NCBI RefSeq assembly: GCF_001469215.1
Contig: NZ_LOFH01000006.1
Span: 124,001-188,000 of the forward strand
Direction of reading: 5' to 3'
Source: Pseudoalteromonas sp. H105
Lineage (GTDB): Bacteria > Pseudomonadota > Gammaproteobacteria > Enterobacterales > Alteromonadaceae
DNA: 64,000 bases
Part shown: positions 24,197 through 32,559 of the stretch, one piece after another
How the letters are laid out: each line of letters opens with the position of its first letter
Numbering within the stretch: the stretch's first letter is position 1
Translations under genes and position numbers: made by a program
Notes under the pieces: generated by a model
Database searches by the model: none
What the model saw: only the letters and a program-made list of their open reading frames with translations
What the model was told of the DNA's origin: nothing

Positions 24197-24230
24197 AAAA
24201 AAGGGCCTACATTGGATGTGGCCCTTTTTT
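24197..24230. terminator. Bidirectional terminator between early operon and ogr
   Basis: AAAAAAGGGCC (24197-24207) and GGCCCTTTTTT (24220-24230) form an 11-bp stem that is A-rich on the left and T-rich on the right, fitting termination from both sides. Confidence 0.88.
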
Positions 24231-24251
24231 ATGTCTGCAATTTATGGGGAG

Positions 24252-24497
24252 CTATAAACCAATTAATTCTAATTGTTCTTCACGCGGTAGGTTTTTAATA
24301 AGCCCAGCGGCTATTTGCGCGGTGGTTTTGCAAGGAGGATTTAAGAAGTGATCAAACGATTGGGTAATTCTAAACGTAGCACCGCACTCTTTAGTATTGG
24401 TACACGAGCAATATAAATTAACCACATGCGCGCTTTGCTTTTCACGAGACGTAATTATTGCTTTAGCTTCACAATTTGGACAAGTTACCCGCGCCAT
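24252..24497 (-). CDS. ogr: Ogr/Delta-like late gene activator
   Basis: 81 aa zinc-finger activator of P2-type late promoters. The Ogr pattern is CPNCEAKAIITSREKQSAHVVNLYCSCTNTKECGATF, with four-cysteine ligands (CPNC ... C-X-C-X5-C) and the following F-R-I-T region. ATG at 24497 is preferred over TTG at 24509. Its promoter region holds a LexA box whose centre reads as a TATAAT -10 on the minus strand. The activator, and through it all structural genes, should therefore be SOS-inducible. In coliphage P2 ogr lies at the far end of the tail operon; here it sits beside the portal gene. Confidence 0.88.
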   Translation of the reverse strand: MARVTCPNCEAKAIITSREKQSAHVVNLYCSCTNTKECGATFRITQSFDHFLNPPCKTTAQIAAGLIKNLPREEQLELIGL

Positions 24498-24519
24498 AAC
24501 ATTCACCAACCGTTAAAAA

Positions 24520-24545
24520 ATACACTGTAATTATATACAGTGTAT
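24520..24545. promoter_or_regulatory. LexA (SOS) box over the ogr promoter
   Basis: CTG (24525-24527), ten AT bases, CAG (24538-24540), extended by ATACA/TGTAT on both sides. It starts 23 bp upstream of the ogr ATG and overlaps TATAAT on the minus strand. It also lies 28 bp past the portal gene stop. Confidence 0.88.
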
Positions 24546-24572
24546 TGATGTTTAACAAACAGGCATTTAACT

Positions 24573-25607
24573 TTACGCTGCGGGCTCTAAATCAAAATTA
24601 AGCTGCAATTTACTGCCAATTTCAGGATCCCGCGCTACTTCGTCCATCATTAATTTAATCAGCATTTTAGTTTCATTTTTAAAATACATGGCATCGTATT
24701 TAGTCGGGTCACCAAGGCCTGCATTGTTAGCCGGTATAATCCCTGCCAAGCCCGGTGGAAAACGGTGGGCGTTTAATATATCTTGCGCCGATACGTTTTT
24801 AACGTTCATGAACTCGTCTTTACTTTCAAAATTACCCACAGGAATTATTTGCAAGCCCTTTTCTTTACCGTTGGGTATGTTTACAAAGAGTGAGCGGAAG
24901 TTACCCACGCCTTTTGAATCTTGAATTTTTTCTTTTATATCGTCTTCAACTTTAGGGTCTAAGTTAGGATCAGTCGCGTACATAATAAAGCCCATGTGCG
25001 CGCCGTTTAAAAAGTACTTACGGCGGAATAGCGTAGCGTCCTCATTTAATAACGTAGCCTGCAAACCGCCCAAGTAATCGGCCAAGCCATATACTTGCTG
25101 CACTGGGTCGTACTGGCGAACCCAAATAATGTCGCTTTTTTTGTATTTTTTAACTTGGCTATTACGTTCAAGCACTACTGCGCCGCCATCCCCAGCAACA
25201 CGCGTGCGGTAACTCGGCAGCGGGAACAGGCGCACCGTTTGCCTAAAACCATTACGTATTTTTAATAAAGCAACATCACCAAATTGCACCAGGTTTAAAA
25301 ACGCCGCTTGCACTTGTTGCGCACTCATACCGCCACTAATAAACCGACCCGATGCCATATTTGCACGGCTTTGCACTATGCCGCCGTGTTGGGCATTACG
25401 CCGTGTAAGGTTGGCTAATAAATGGCGGTCAACTGGCGGCTCCCAGTAATTATCCATATCGTTATAAAATAGCGAGTCGTAATCGGTTAGCCACATATCT
25501 GGCATTACTTGCTCAGGCAAGCCAAACACAACGGGCGCATTTTGCTTACCTTGTTGATCGCCTTGCTGATCATTTGGCTGGTCTGTTAGTTGTTCTGCAT
25601 GGTCCAT
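24573..25607 (-). CDS. Portal protein (GpQ family)
   Basis: 344 aa, the length of P2 gpQ. Characteristic stretches are [41 protein letters not shown] (~32-75), [29 protein letters not shown] (~150) and [28 protein letters not shown] (~295-320). It forms the dodecameric ring through which DNA enters the head. The start lies within the 3' end of the terminase gene (22-bp overlap), and both are read leftwards, opposite to the head genes, as in P2. Confidence 0.93.
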   Translation of the reverse strand: MDHAEQLTDQPNDQQGDQQGKQNAPVVFGLPEQVMPDMWLTDYDSLFYNDMDNYWEPPVDRHLLANLTRRNAQHGGIVQSRANMASGRFISGGMSAQQVQAAFLNLVQFGDVALLKIRNGFRQTVRLFPLPSYRTRVAGDGGAVVLERNSQVKKYKKSDIIWVRQYDPVQQVYGLADYLGGLQATLLNEDATLFRRKYFLNGAHMGFIMYATDPNLDPKVEDDIKEKIQDSKGVGNFRSLFVNIPNGKEKGLQIIPVGNFESKDEFMNVKNVSAQDILNAHRFPPGLAGIIPANNAGLGDPTKYDAMYFKNETKMLIKLMMDEVARDPEIGSKLQLNFDLEPAA

Positions 25608-27418
25608 CGTGATTTTCTCTTATGTGCATGGTTAAGTGGTTCGTTAATAACAGCGTGACTTATTGCAAAAAATACGTCTGCATGGCCTATGGTGTTATCA
25701 CGGCTGGCTTTAAACGTTATGGCGCCGCCAGAGTCAGTACTGGTGCGGCGTATTGACAGGCAGCTCATAGCTATATCTTTATGGGATGCATCCCATTCGA
25801 GTCGGCCACCTTCAATCAGGTCAATCATTTTAAGTACAAGGCGGGTTTTACTGCCCACGCTGTAATGTATGGCGGTGGCTTCACGCGGGTAAAGTGTGGT
25901 GAGCGAGTCAAACACCCCCGCACCAATGCCTGTGGTATCTACACCAATATACGTAACGCGGTACTTAGCGTAAATTTTTTGAATTTCGCTCACATGGTGT
26001 GAAAAGTTCATCCCGCGCCAGTAGTGCTTTTCCAGTATTCTAAATTTTTCACCGGGCTTTTCAGGTGGGGCAACCACCACCAAGGCGGCATTATCGCGGG
26101 TGCGTGATGGGTCATAACCTAGCCATACCTCACGGTTACCAAATGGTTGCGCGGCATTGGGTTTGTGATCTTGCCAGCGGGCGGCATCAACCATGGCTTT
26201 TTCAAGGTCGCTGAATTTAAATATACTGTCGGCATCGTCCACAAAGATGCACATAAACAGGTTATTAAAATCATCGGCGTTGTATTCATCGCGCAGTTCT
26301 TCAATGTCGAATAAGTCACAGCCGCCGCGTTGGGCATCTTCAATGGTAACAACAAAGCGCCATTGTTTATCAGGGCACAGCCTGCCGTTATCTTGCAGTT
26401 CTACAAATGTAGGGAACTCAATTTCTTCACGTTCGGCGCGGCCTTGTCGCCAGTGGTCGCCAGTCCAAAAAGTGTAAGCAGGGTGCGCTTTAGTAGACGG
26501 GGTCGAAAAATACGTTTTACGCCACTTTTTATGTGTGGCCATGGCGCTGGCTAGTTTGTTTAGCTCGTTAAACTTACCAATCCAAAAGTATTCATCTACA
26601 TAAACATGGCCGTGATAACTTTGCGCGGTTTTGCTGTTAGTACTTAAAAAGCGTAATTCGGCGTCCCCATGGGCGGTGTGTAATGTAATTGGGTTACCGG
26701 TTAGCTCTATTTCAAAAAACTCTTGCGCAATCGCAATGATATAACTGCGGAATACTTCAGCTTGTGCGCGACTCGCTGATAAAAATATTTGTGGGTCGCC
26801 ACTTAATACCGCATCTTTAAACGCTTCACCCGCAAAATAGTACGTAGCCCCAATTTGGCGGCTTTTTAAAATATTACGAATACGCTGATGCAAGTTTTCG
26901 TGCATCGTTTTTTGGTATTCAAAGAGTGAGTCGTACCAGGTGCCAAAGTCTTCAGCGGTTAAATGGCTAACATCGTTTTTACGCTTACGGCCTTTACTTT
27001 TTTTATTGTCGTTACCGCTGCTGCTTTTATTACTGGGCTGGTTTGTACCGTGGGGTTGCTCGGCCTGTGCTGCTTTTTCTTGCTGGGCACGCTGCTTTTT
27101 AAGCTTAACGTGCTTTTCGATCAGCATGTCGAGCTCTTTTATTTGGTTACCTGTTTTGTCGCTTACATCGGTGAGTATTAAAATGCGCCGTGCAATGGCT
27201 TCGTCTACGTCTTCTTCGCGCAGCATATCGCGCCAGCTATATTTCTCAGCCCAATAGTAAATAACACGGTTATTTGGTAACGCCAGTTCCTCGCGTATTT
27301 CGTCGGGGGTGTGGTGGCGCAAATAAAGCCGTTTTGCTGCTTCGCGTATTTCCGGTGAATAAGCCATTACGTGGTATAAGTCGCTCATAAAATTAGTAAC
27401 TAGCGACAGTGTATTCAT
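25586..27418 (-). CDS. Terminase large subunit (GpP, ATPase/nuclease)
   Basis: 610 aa from the first ATG; starts at 27388 and 27367 ([16 protein letters not shown]) are equally reasonable, and none has a clear ribosome binding site. An N-terminal helix-turn-helix ([38 protein letters not shown]) is followed by a lysine-rich linker, the ATPase with [16 protein letters not shown] (~190) and YVDEYFWIG, then the RNase H-like nuclease with [17 protein letters not shown] (~430) and [13 protein letters not shown] (~500). This is the packaging motor, docking on the portal. Confidence 0.93.
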   Translation of the reverse strand: MNTLSLVTNFMSDLYHVMAYSPEIREAAKRLYLRHHTPDEIREELALPNNRVIYYWAEKYSWRDMLREEDVDEAIARRILILTDVSDKTGNQIKELDMLIEKHVKLKKQRAQQEKAAQAEQPHGTNQPSNKSSSGNDNKKSKGRKRKNDVSHLTAEDFGTWYDSLFEYQKTMHENLHQRIRNILKSRQIGATYYFAGEAFKDAVLSGDPQIFLSASRAQAEVFRSYIIAIAQEFFEIELTGNPITLHTAHGDAELRFLSTNSKTAQSYHGHVYVDEYFWIGKFNELNKLASAMATHKKWRKTYFSTPSTKAHPAYTFWTGDHWRQGRAEREEIEFPTFVELQDNGRLCPDKQWRFVVTIEDAQRGGCDLFDIEELRDEYNADDFNNLFMCIFVDDADSIFKFSDLEKAMVDAARWQDHKPNAAQPFGNREVWLGYDPSRTRDNAALVVVAPPEKPGEKFRILEKHYWRGMNFSHHVSEIQKIYAKYRVTYIGVDTTGIGAGVFDSLTTLYPREATAIHYSVGSKTRLVLKMIDLIEGGRLEWDASHKDIAMSCLSIRRTSTDSGGAITFKASRDNTIGHADVFFAISHAVINEPLNHAHKRKSRWTMQNN

Positions 27419-27562
27419 TTATAATAAGACTATAACCGCTTAAAAATCCTTACGTTTCCTAAAACCTCAATCTAGGAATTTTCAAAAAGCTAACTAGGTG
27501 AACAGCCCTTTTTTTATGGCTATGCTGCGTTTAAATATTCAGTAACGCAGCACGGCAAGCAA
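27419..27562. promoter_or_regulatory. Divergent late promoter region
   Basis: The 144 bp separate the leftward terminase/portal operon from the rightward head operon, the place of paired Ogr-dependent promoters in P2. Two dyads stand out: TTCCTA (27456-27461) with TAGGAA (27473-27478), and GCTGCGT (27524-27530) with ACGCAGC (27545-27551). Assignment to Ogr is inference. Confidence 0.45.
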
Positions 27563-28495
27563 ATGGCAGCAAAGCAAACAGGTTGGGTAATTGCAGCAAC
27601 AGAAGGCGCAACGGTAGACGGCCGCACCATTTCAAAAGAATGGATTAATCAAATGGCCGAATCGTATTCACCTGACGAATACACCGCGCTTATTTGGCCT
27701 GAACATTTTCGTTCAAGTTGGGGCCCAAGTGAAGGCAAAAACTGGGGGTCAGTTGACGAAGTTAAAGCAGCTAAACAAGGTGGCAAATTACGCCTGTTTG
27801 TAAAAATTACTGCTAACGACTACCTACTTGCTGCAAATAAAGACGGCCAAAAGCTGTTTATGTCTATCGAACCAAATCCCGATTATAAAAGCGAAGGGCG
27901 CTGTTACTTACAAGGCCTTGCCGTTACCGACTCGCCAGCCAGTTCTGGCACCAGCCGCTTAAAATTCTCTATTGGTGATAACCAAGCTGATCACGAATAT
28001 AGCCACCTTGAAACGCTACAACACAGTGACTTTATTACCACCTTTAGCGACCCAGCTAACGACATTCCAGCCGACAAGCAAACCAAAGCACTAGGCCTGT
28101 TTGCCCAACTATTTAATTTATTTTCTAGTGATCAGCAGCCAGCTGATCCCCAAGAGCCACTCACCGAGGAAGAACCCATGAACAAAGAACAGTTTGATGC
28201 CCTAATGGGCAAGGTTGAAGGATTAGATACCAAGGTGACTGACCTTGAAACTAAATTCAGCAAACAGCCAAAAGGCGAAGAAACCCCGCCAGTTGAAGAA
28301 CCGCCAGCCGCAAAGCCTGAAGGTGACAAGCCTGAAACAGGCGTAACCGCTGAGCAATTCAGCCAGCTAATGGAAAAGGTTGATGGCTTTAGCAAAAAAG
28401 TAGACGGCATTGAAACCAAATTTAACGCCCTTAGCCAAGAGCAAAGCGGCCAAGAGCCTGACCCAGTAGGCGGCGAAACCGTAGACCTGGTTTAA
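27563..28495 (+). CDS. Capsid scaffolding/maturation protease (GpO)
   Basis: 310 aa (P2 gpO 284). The N-terminal protease half contains GRTISKEWINQMAESY, IWPEHFRSSWGP (His ~49) and LFMSIEPNPDY plus DSPASSGTSRLKFS (Ser/Thr region, ~130-142). The C-terminal scaffold half is helical and has two similar segments, EQFDALMGKVEGLDTKVTDLETKF and EQFSQLMEKVDGFSKKVDGIETKF, a duplicated coiled coil separated by a Pro/Glu-rich linker. Proteolysis of itself and of the capsid protein is expected. ATG at 27563 has a weak site. Confidence 0.92.
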   Translation: MAAKQTGWVIAATEGATVDGRTISKEWINQMAESYSPDEYTALIWPEHFRSSWGPSEGKNWGSVDEVKAAKQGGKLRLFVKITANDYLLAANKDGQKLFMSIEPNPDYKSEGRCYLQGLAVTDSPASSGTSRLKFSIGDNQADHEYSHLETLQHSDFITTFSDPANDIPADKQTKALGLFAQLFNLFSSDQQPADPQEPLTEEEPMNKEQFDALMGKVEGLDTKVTDLETKFSKQPKGEETPPVEEPPAAKPEGDKPETGVTAEQFSQLMEKVDGFSKKVDGIETKFNALSQEQSGQEPDPVGGETVDLV

Positions 28496-28543
28496 GCAAA
28501 CCACGTTTACTTTTTACTAATGCATAACAGAGCGAGATAACGC

Positions 28544-29557
28544 ATGCACTTAAATCAAACAGCCGCTGGGTTTTTACAAAAATACTCAACGCAAGTAGCA
28601 AAATCATTTGGTGTTGAAGACGCATCACACAAGTTTGCCATTTCAGACCCAATGGAAACCAAACTGCGCGCCGCGCTTTTAGAGTCGGTCGAGTTCTTAC
28701 GCATGATCACCACCATGCAGGTCGACCAAATTAAAGGCCAAGTTGTAAAAGTAGGTAACTACGGTATTGCGACAGGGCGTAAAGCGGGTGGTCGTTTTAC
28801 ATCAGAGCAAGGCGTTGATGGTCATACATATGAACTGACCGAAACCGATTCATGCTCAGCGGTTACTTGGGCGCTGTTATCTACATGGGCCAATGCCGGT
28901 AACCTAAACGAGTTCATGAAGCTGATTAACCAAAACGCTACGCTACGCTTTGCACTCGACATGCTGCGCGTTGGTTTTAACGGTGTATCGGCTGCGGCCA
29001 CATCAGACCCAGTTGCTAACCCAAATGGTGAAGACGTAAATAAAGGCTGGCATCAAATCGTTAAAGAAAAAGCGGCTGATCAAATAATGACAGACCCTGT
29101 TTACTTTGACCCAGACGGCGCAGGTGATTACAAAACGTTAGACGCCATTGTAACCGAGCTTAAAAACTCGCTTATTCACCCATCACTGCGTAATGACCCA
29201 CGCCTAGTTGTATTGGTTGGTAACGACCTAACGGCCACCGCGCAAACCCACATGATGAACCAAGCTGACAAGCCAAGTGAAAAAGTGGCCGCACAGCAAA
29301 TGGATAAAAACATTGGTGGCATGCGCGCGTATACGCCGCCGTTCTTCCCGGGTAAACGCATCGCGATCACCATTTTAAGCAACTTGCATATTTACACGCA
29401 AAAAGGCACCGCGCACCGCAAAGCCAAAGACGAAGAAGACCGCAAGCAATACGAGAACTCATACTGGCGTCAAGAAGGCTACGCAATCGAAGAGTTTGAA
29501 GCCTACGCCGCGATTGACGAAAGCGCCATGAACATTGGTGAAAAGCCAGCGGGCTAA
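28544..29557 (+). CDS. Major capsid protein (GpN)
   Basis: 337 aa (P2 gpN 357). The start MHLNQTAAGFLQKYSTQVAKSFGVEDASHKFAISDPMETKLRAALLESVEFL is the usual P2 capsid N-terminal region, removed by the scaffold protease. Further family stretches are GVSAAATSDPVANPNGEDVNKGW, DPRLVVLVGNDL and GGMRAYTPPFFPGKRIAITILSNLHIYTQKGTAHR. It follows the scaffold gene by 48 bp in the late operon. Confidence 0.94.
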   Translation: MHLNQTAAGFLQKYSTQVAKSFGVEDASHKFAISDPMETKLRAALLESVEFLRMITTMQVDQIKGQVVKVGNYGIATGRKAGGRFTSEQGVDGHTYELTETDSCSAVTWALLSTWANAGNLNEFMKLINQNATLRFALDMLRVGFNGVSAAATSDPVANPNGEDVNKGWHQIVKEKAADQIMTDPVYFDPDGAGDYKTLDAIVTELKNSLIHPSLRNDPRLVVLVGNDLTATAQTHMMNQADKPSEKVAAQQMDKNIGGMRAYTPPFFPGKRIAITILSNLHIYTQKGTAHRKAKDEEDRKQYENSYWRQEGYAIEEFEAYAAIDESAMNIGEKPAG

Positions 29558-29624
29558 ACGTTTTAATCATTAATTGCTAGGCCTAACCGCCTAGCTGTTA
29601 TCCATTTATTAAAAGGTAAGTGCC

Positions 29625-30200
29625 ATGAGTGCCATTGCTGATTTTAAAAAGCGCCGCCTAGCTGCAAAAGCTAAACGTAAAACGGTGGCTGAAACAGGCG
29701 AAAAGCTTGTTGATACGTTGAAAGGTTTGGCGGATGAAGCCAAAGAAACAACCGCGCTTAAATTGCTCGCGCAGTTGCTAGGTTGTGATGAATCAAAAGC
29801 GATTGAAACCGCTCAACAATACGTTGACCAAAACATTCACTTTTTTGATGTAACCATGAGCGTTGATCCTGCCGCGCCAGACGAAGACAAAACCGCTGTT
29901 GCAAACGTCACCTTAGATGAAAAAGGCAACATTGAAAACATTGATGTTTCAAACGTTGAAGATGCAACCGACGAGCTTAACCACAGCATAGACAGCGCAA
30001 GCACTGCTGCAGGTGAAATTAAAACTGCTGCTGATCAGGCAAGTGACGCCGCCAGCGATTTAGCCTACCAAGCCGACGACATTAACGCCGCTAATAGCGA
30101 CTTAAAAGACACGGTTGAAGAGCTAAAAAAGCCGTCGGCGGCGCAAAAATCCTCCGATTCAAAGAAAGCAACCGAGCAAAAAAACAGCTCGAAAAAGTAA
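29625..30200 (+). CDS. Acidic helical protein, or N-terminal part of a frameshifted terminase small subunit
   Basis: 191 aa. Residues 1-25 (SAIADFKKRRLAAKAKRK) resemble the usual N-terminus of GpM proteins. The middle (DVTMSVDPAAPDEDKTAVANVTLDEKGNIENIDVSNVEDATDELNH) is acidic, and the end is a long predicted coiled coil (STAAGEIKTAADQASDAASDLAYQADDINAANSDLKDTVEELKK). It stops 13 bases past an A AAA AAC heptamer at 30179-30185; a -1 shift there enters the GpM frame. It could be a separate protein, an N-terminal extension, or both by partial frameshifting. AAAGGTAAGTGCC precedes ATG. Confidence 0.7.
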   Translation: MSAIADFKKRRLAAKAKRKTVAETGEKLVDTLKGLADEAKETTALKLLAQLLGCDESKAIETAQQYVDQNIHFFDVTMSVDPAAPDEDKTAVANVTLDEKGNIENIDVSNVEDATDELNHSIDSASTAAGEIKTAADQASDAASDLAYQADDINAANSDLKDTVEELKKPSAAQKSSDSKKATEQKNSSKK

Positions 30201-30242
30201 GTGTTACAGGTTCAGGGCAATACGCCCCAAGCCTGCACTTAC
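30179..30242 (+). promoter_or_regulatory. Candidate programmed -1 frameshift signal in the head operon
   Basis: The heptamer A AAA AAC (30179-30185) is in the correct phase of the upstream ORF. Eleven bases later a three-part stem begins: GTAAGTG (30197-30203) with CACTTAC (30236-30242), CAGG (30207-30210) with CCTG (30232-30235), and GGGC (30215-30218) with GCCC (30224-30227). The zero-frame stop TAA lies at 30198-30200. The downstream frame has no ATG, GTG or TTG before 30284. Confidence 0.6.
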
Positions 30243-30859
30243 AGCTTATTGAATTAGAAGACGACCTAAAACGGTTAAAAAAAATGGTAACCCGCGCCGA
30301 CAAAATCGCTCACAAACGTGATGTGTTATTGCCAAAGTGGTTACCCATTGTTGAAGACTATTTAGCAAAAGAAGGTAGACAAAATGAAGACAACCCGATT
30401 TTCGCGTATTGCACTATTTGGCTTTTCGACGTTGGCAATCTCAGCCGTGGCATTGAGTTTGGCCTCAGAGCCATTGAGTTTAACCATCCCATGGCTAGTA
30501 ACATCCGCCGCCAGTGGCCTGGTTTTATTGCCGACACTGTTTTTGACTGGGCAAGCACCCAAGCAGAAAAAGGCAACAGCATTGAGCCGTATTTTGGCCA
30601 AGTGTTCAGCAAGGTTGCGAACCATTGGAAATTACCTGAGCAAGTTACGGCTAAGTACTACAAGTTTGCGGGCCTTGCGTTACTGCGCAGCAAAAACGGC
30701 GACGTTTCGCCATCGCATGTTGGCGACGTTCAGCGCCTGCAACAAGCAGATGGCTACTTAGCCAAAGCCGCCGAGTTACACCCAAAGGTACAAGTTAAAA
30801 CAGTAAGAAACAAAATTGCAATGAGATTGCGAGCCATTGCCGAGCTAAACGCTCAGTAA
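30185..30859 (+). CDS. Terminase small subunit (GpM), reached by -1 frameshift
   Basis: The conserved GpM core is clear: APSLHLQLIELEDDLKRLKK, then KIAHKRDVLLPKWLPIVEDYLAKEGRQNEDNPIFAYCTIWLFDVGNLSRGIEFGLRAIEF, then a repeat-like C-terminus (YYKFAGLALLRSKNGD). It recognises cos/pac DNA and activates the large subunit. The first ATG is at 30284, without a ribosome binding site, and it would cut into the conserved region. Reading is open back to ~30112, but only non-start codons occur. Joined to the upstream ORF the product would be ~411 aa, against 247 in P2. A lost base in the A7 run is the alternative explanation. Confidence 0.85.
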   Translation, partial: QLEKVSVTGSGQYAPSLHLQLIELEDDLKRLKKMVTRADKIAHKRDVLLPKWLPIVEDYLAKEGRQNEDNPIFAYCTIWLFDVGNLSRGIEFGLRAIEFNHPMASNIRRQWPGFIADTVFDWASTQAEKGNSIEPYFGQVFSKVANHWKLPEQVTAKYYKFAGLALLRSKNGDVSPSHVGDVQRLQQADGYLAKAAELHPKVQVKTVRNKIAMRLRAIAELNAQ

Positions 30860-30973
30860 TCGCTAACGGCTCCCAACCCTCCAGTGCACTAGCCGAGCGT
30901 TTAACAGGCGACTGTTAATAACCGCGTCGACGCTAACTGCACTGAACCTAATTTATTGAAAAAGGTATACGGT

Positions 30974-31423
30974 ATGTCATTTGGATTCGAAGCCACAGCA
31001 CAAGACAGCATCAGCATAGATGCCGATAGCGGCTGGCCTGCATTAAGCACGGCAGAGTTTCGTAAACATCGCCGTATACCAGAGTTTTATGAAGAGGCCG
31101 TAATTGCCGATTCACTCAACCGCAGCGCACTAGAAGTACAACAACAAATAATTAAATACACAATGAAAGACAACACGGACGTTGCTTTCGCCATCACAAA
31201 CGGCGTGCCAGATTTTAACACCGCCCAGCAAAGTGTTTACCGTGGTGCTGTTTATGCCCGTTCGCATAGCGATTTAATGGGCTATTTTTCATCGGTTGAC
31301 CAAAAACCAGCAGGCAACAATAAGGCAGACGATGTTAACCAACAAGACGCGATACTTGCGCAGTCTAACCGTAGCGTTCGTTTACTGCTCGGGTTGGGGC
31401 GCGCGGGAGTGCACACACTATGA
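30974..31423 (+). CDS. Head completion protein (GpL)
   Basis: 149 aa from ATG at 30974 (AAAAAGG upstream; TTG at 30956 is the alternative). Family features are SGWPALSTAEFRKHRRIPEFYEEAVIADSLNRSALEVQQQI and VYRGAVYARSHSDLMGYFSSVD near the middle, and NRSVRLLLGLGRAGVHTL at the end. It closes the filled head and connects it to the tail. It overlaps the next gene by ATGA. Confidence 0.88.
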   Translation: MSFGFEATAQDSISIDADSGWPALSTAEFRKHRRIPEFYEEAVIADSLNRSALEVQQQIIKYTMKDNTDVAFAITNGVPDFNTAQQSVYRGAVYARSHSDLMGYFSSVDQKPAGNNKADDVNQQDAILAQSNRSVRLLLGLGRAGVHTL

Positions 31424-31902
31424 GCCAAACAATTACCCAATTGCAGCAACTCACCGAGTTTTTACAAACCAGTTTAAGCGGTGCTATTCACACCAACAAC
31501 ATAGACGCATGGCAAGAACGCGGCACATTGCACGGCATTGGCGACGACCGCGGGCAAGACGGCTACGCAATAGCAAAATGGAAGTACACAGCCGTAATCG
31601 CAATTGAAAAGTTCCCGCATCGTCGTGTAAACCCGTACAACTTACTTGCATTGATCAGCGCGTTTTTAATCGACAGCGACTGGGAACGTGACAACTTTGG
31701 GCTAGATGACCCAGAGATTGAAATTGACGTAGTAAGCAAAGATGACGCAACCATCATGATTGATGTGCAACTGATTGACGACATCGAATTAATACCCAAC
31801 GACAACGGCCCAATACTATTTAACGGCGCGCGTTATCACGTATCGCTTGTACCAATCAGCATTGCCGAAAACGTTGACGTAGATGTTAAGGGGCAATCAT
31901 GA
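31420..31902 (+). CDS. Tail completion protein (GpR)
   Basis: 160 aa (P2 gpR 155). Family pattern: LTEFLQTSL then YTAVIAIEKFPHRRVNPYNLLALISAFLIDSDWERDNFGLDDPEIEIDVVSKDDATIMIDVQLID. It acts at the head-proximal tail end. ATGA overlaps on both sides place it in a tightly coupled L-R-S block; the P2 genes X, Y, K and lysABC that separate L and R in P2 are absent here. Confidence 0.88.
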   Translation: MSQTITQLQQLTEFLQTSLSGAIHTNNIDAWQERGTLHGIGDDRGQDGYAIAKWKYTAVIAIEKFPHRRVNPYNLLALISAFLIDSDWERDNFGLDDPEIEIDVVSKDDATIMIDVQLIDDIELIPNDNGPILFNGARYHVSLVPISIAENVDVDVKGQS

Positions 31903-32555
31903 GTTTAGTGATCACCCCAAACAGCAAACAAGCATTGAGCGCAAAGCACCAGTTGCAGTTATTAGCATTACCACCGGCTAAACGTACTCGCACCTTAAAA
32001 ACACTAGGGCGTTATGAACGTAAGCTCGCACGCCAGCGCATACGCACCCAAACCACAGTAGACGGTAAAAAGTTTGCAGCGCGCGAAAATGGCAAAAAAG
32101 TAAAAATGCTCAAACGCATGGGGAGAACATTAGAACCATACGTAAAAGCCAGTAACCGCTTAGAGCTTAAGCATAAAAATAAATTCTCAGGCCAAATTGC
32201 AGGGCTACACCAAGAGGGCGGCGTAGAACGTATGACCGCCAGCCGCATGGCACGCATACATGGCAAACCAGATTACAAAGCGCCGTGCACACGCAGCCAA
32301 GCAAAAGCGCTATCGGCTGAGGGGTACAAAGTACGTAAAGCCAAAGGCAATGGCTACCGCCGCGCCAGCATTAAAGAAATTATGGCCAATGTCACTCACG
32401 GTAAAGCCACCCTGGTACTAAGCAAAATGCGCGACGATAAACGCCTCAATAGCTGGCAAATACCTGTAAAAGCCCGCCCGTTCTTAGGTGACAGCAGCGC
32501 CAACGTGCAAGCACAGCTAGCAACCATTTTAAACCAACTCAATAAACGAGGATAA
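31899..32555 (+). CDS. Tail completion / virion morphogenesis protein (GpS)
   Basis: 218 aa, strongly basic. The N-terminal part matches GpS proteins: LQLLALPPAKRTRTLKTLGRYERKLARQRIRTQTTVDGKKFAAR, followed by HQEGGVERMTASRMARIHGKPDY. It completes the tail with GpR. Longer than P2 gpS (150 aa) by a C-terminal extension rich in lysine and arginine. Confidence 0.85.
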   Translation: MSLVITPNSKQALSAKHQLQLLALPPAKRTRTLKTLGRYERKLARQRIRTQTTVDGKKFAARENGKKVKMLKRMGRTLEPYVKASNRLELKHKNKFSGQIAGLHQEGGVERMTASRMARIHGKPDYKAPCTRSQAKALSAEGYKVRKAKGNGYRRASIKEIMANVTHGKATLVLSKMRDDKRLNSWQIPVKARPFLGDSSANVQAQLATILNQLNKRG

Positions 32556-32559
32556 ACCC

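Noticed and set aside
30384..30761. 125-codon frame inside gpM
   Set aside because: It is an alternative frame of a clearly conserved protein with no start signal.
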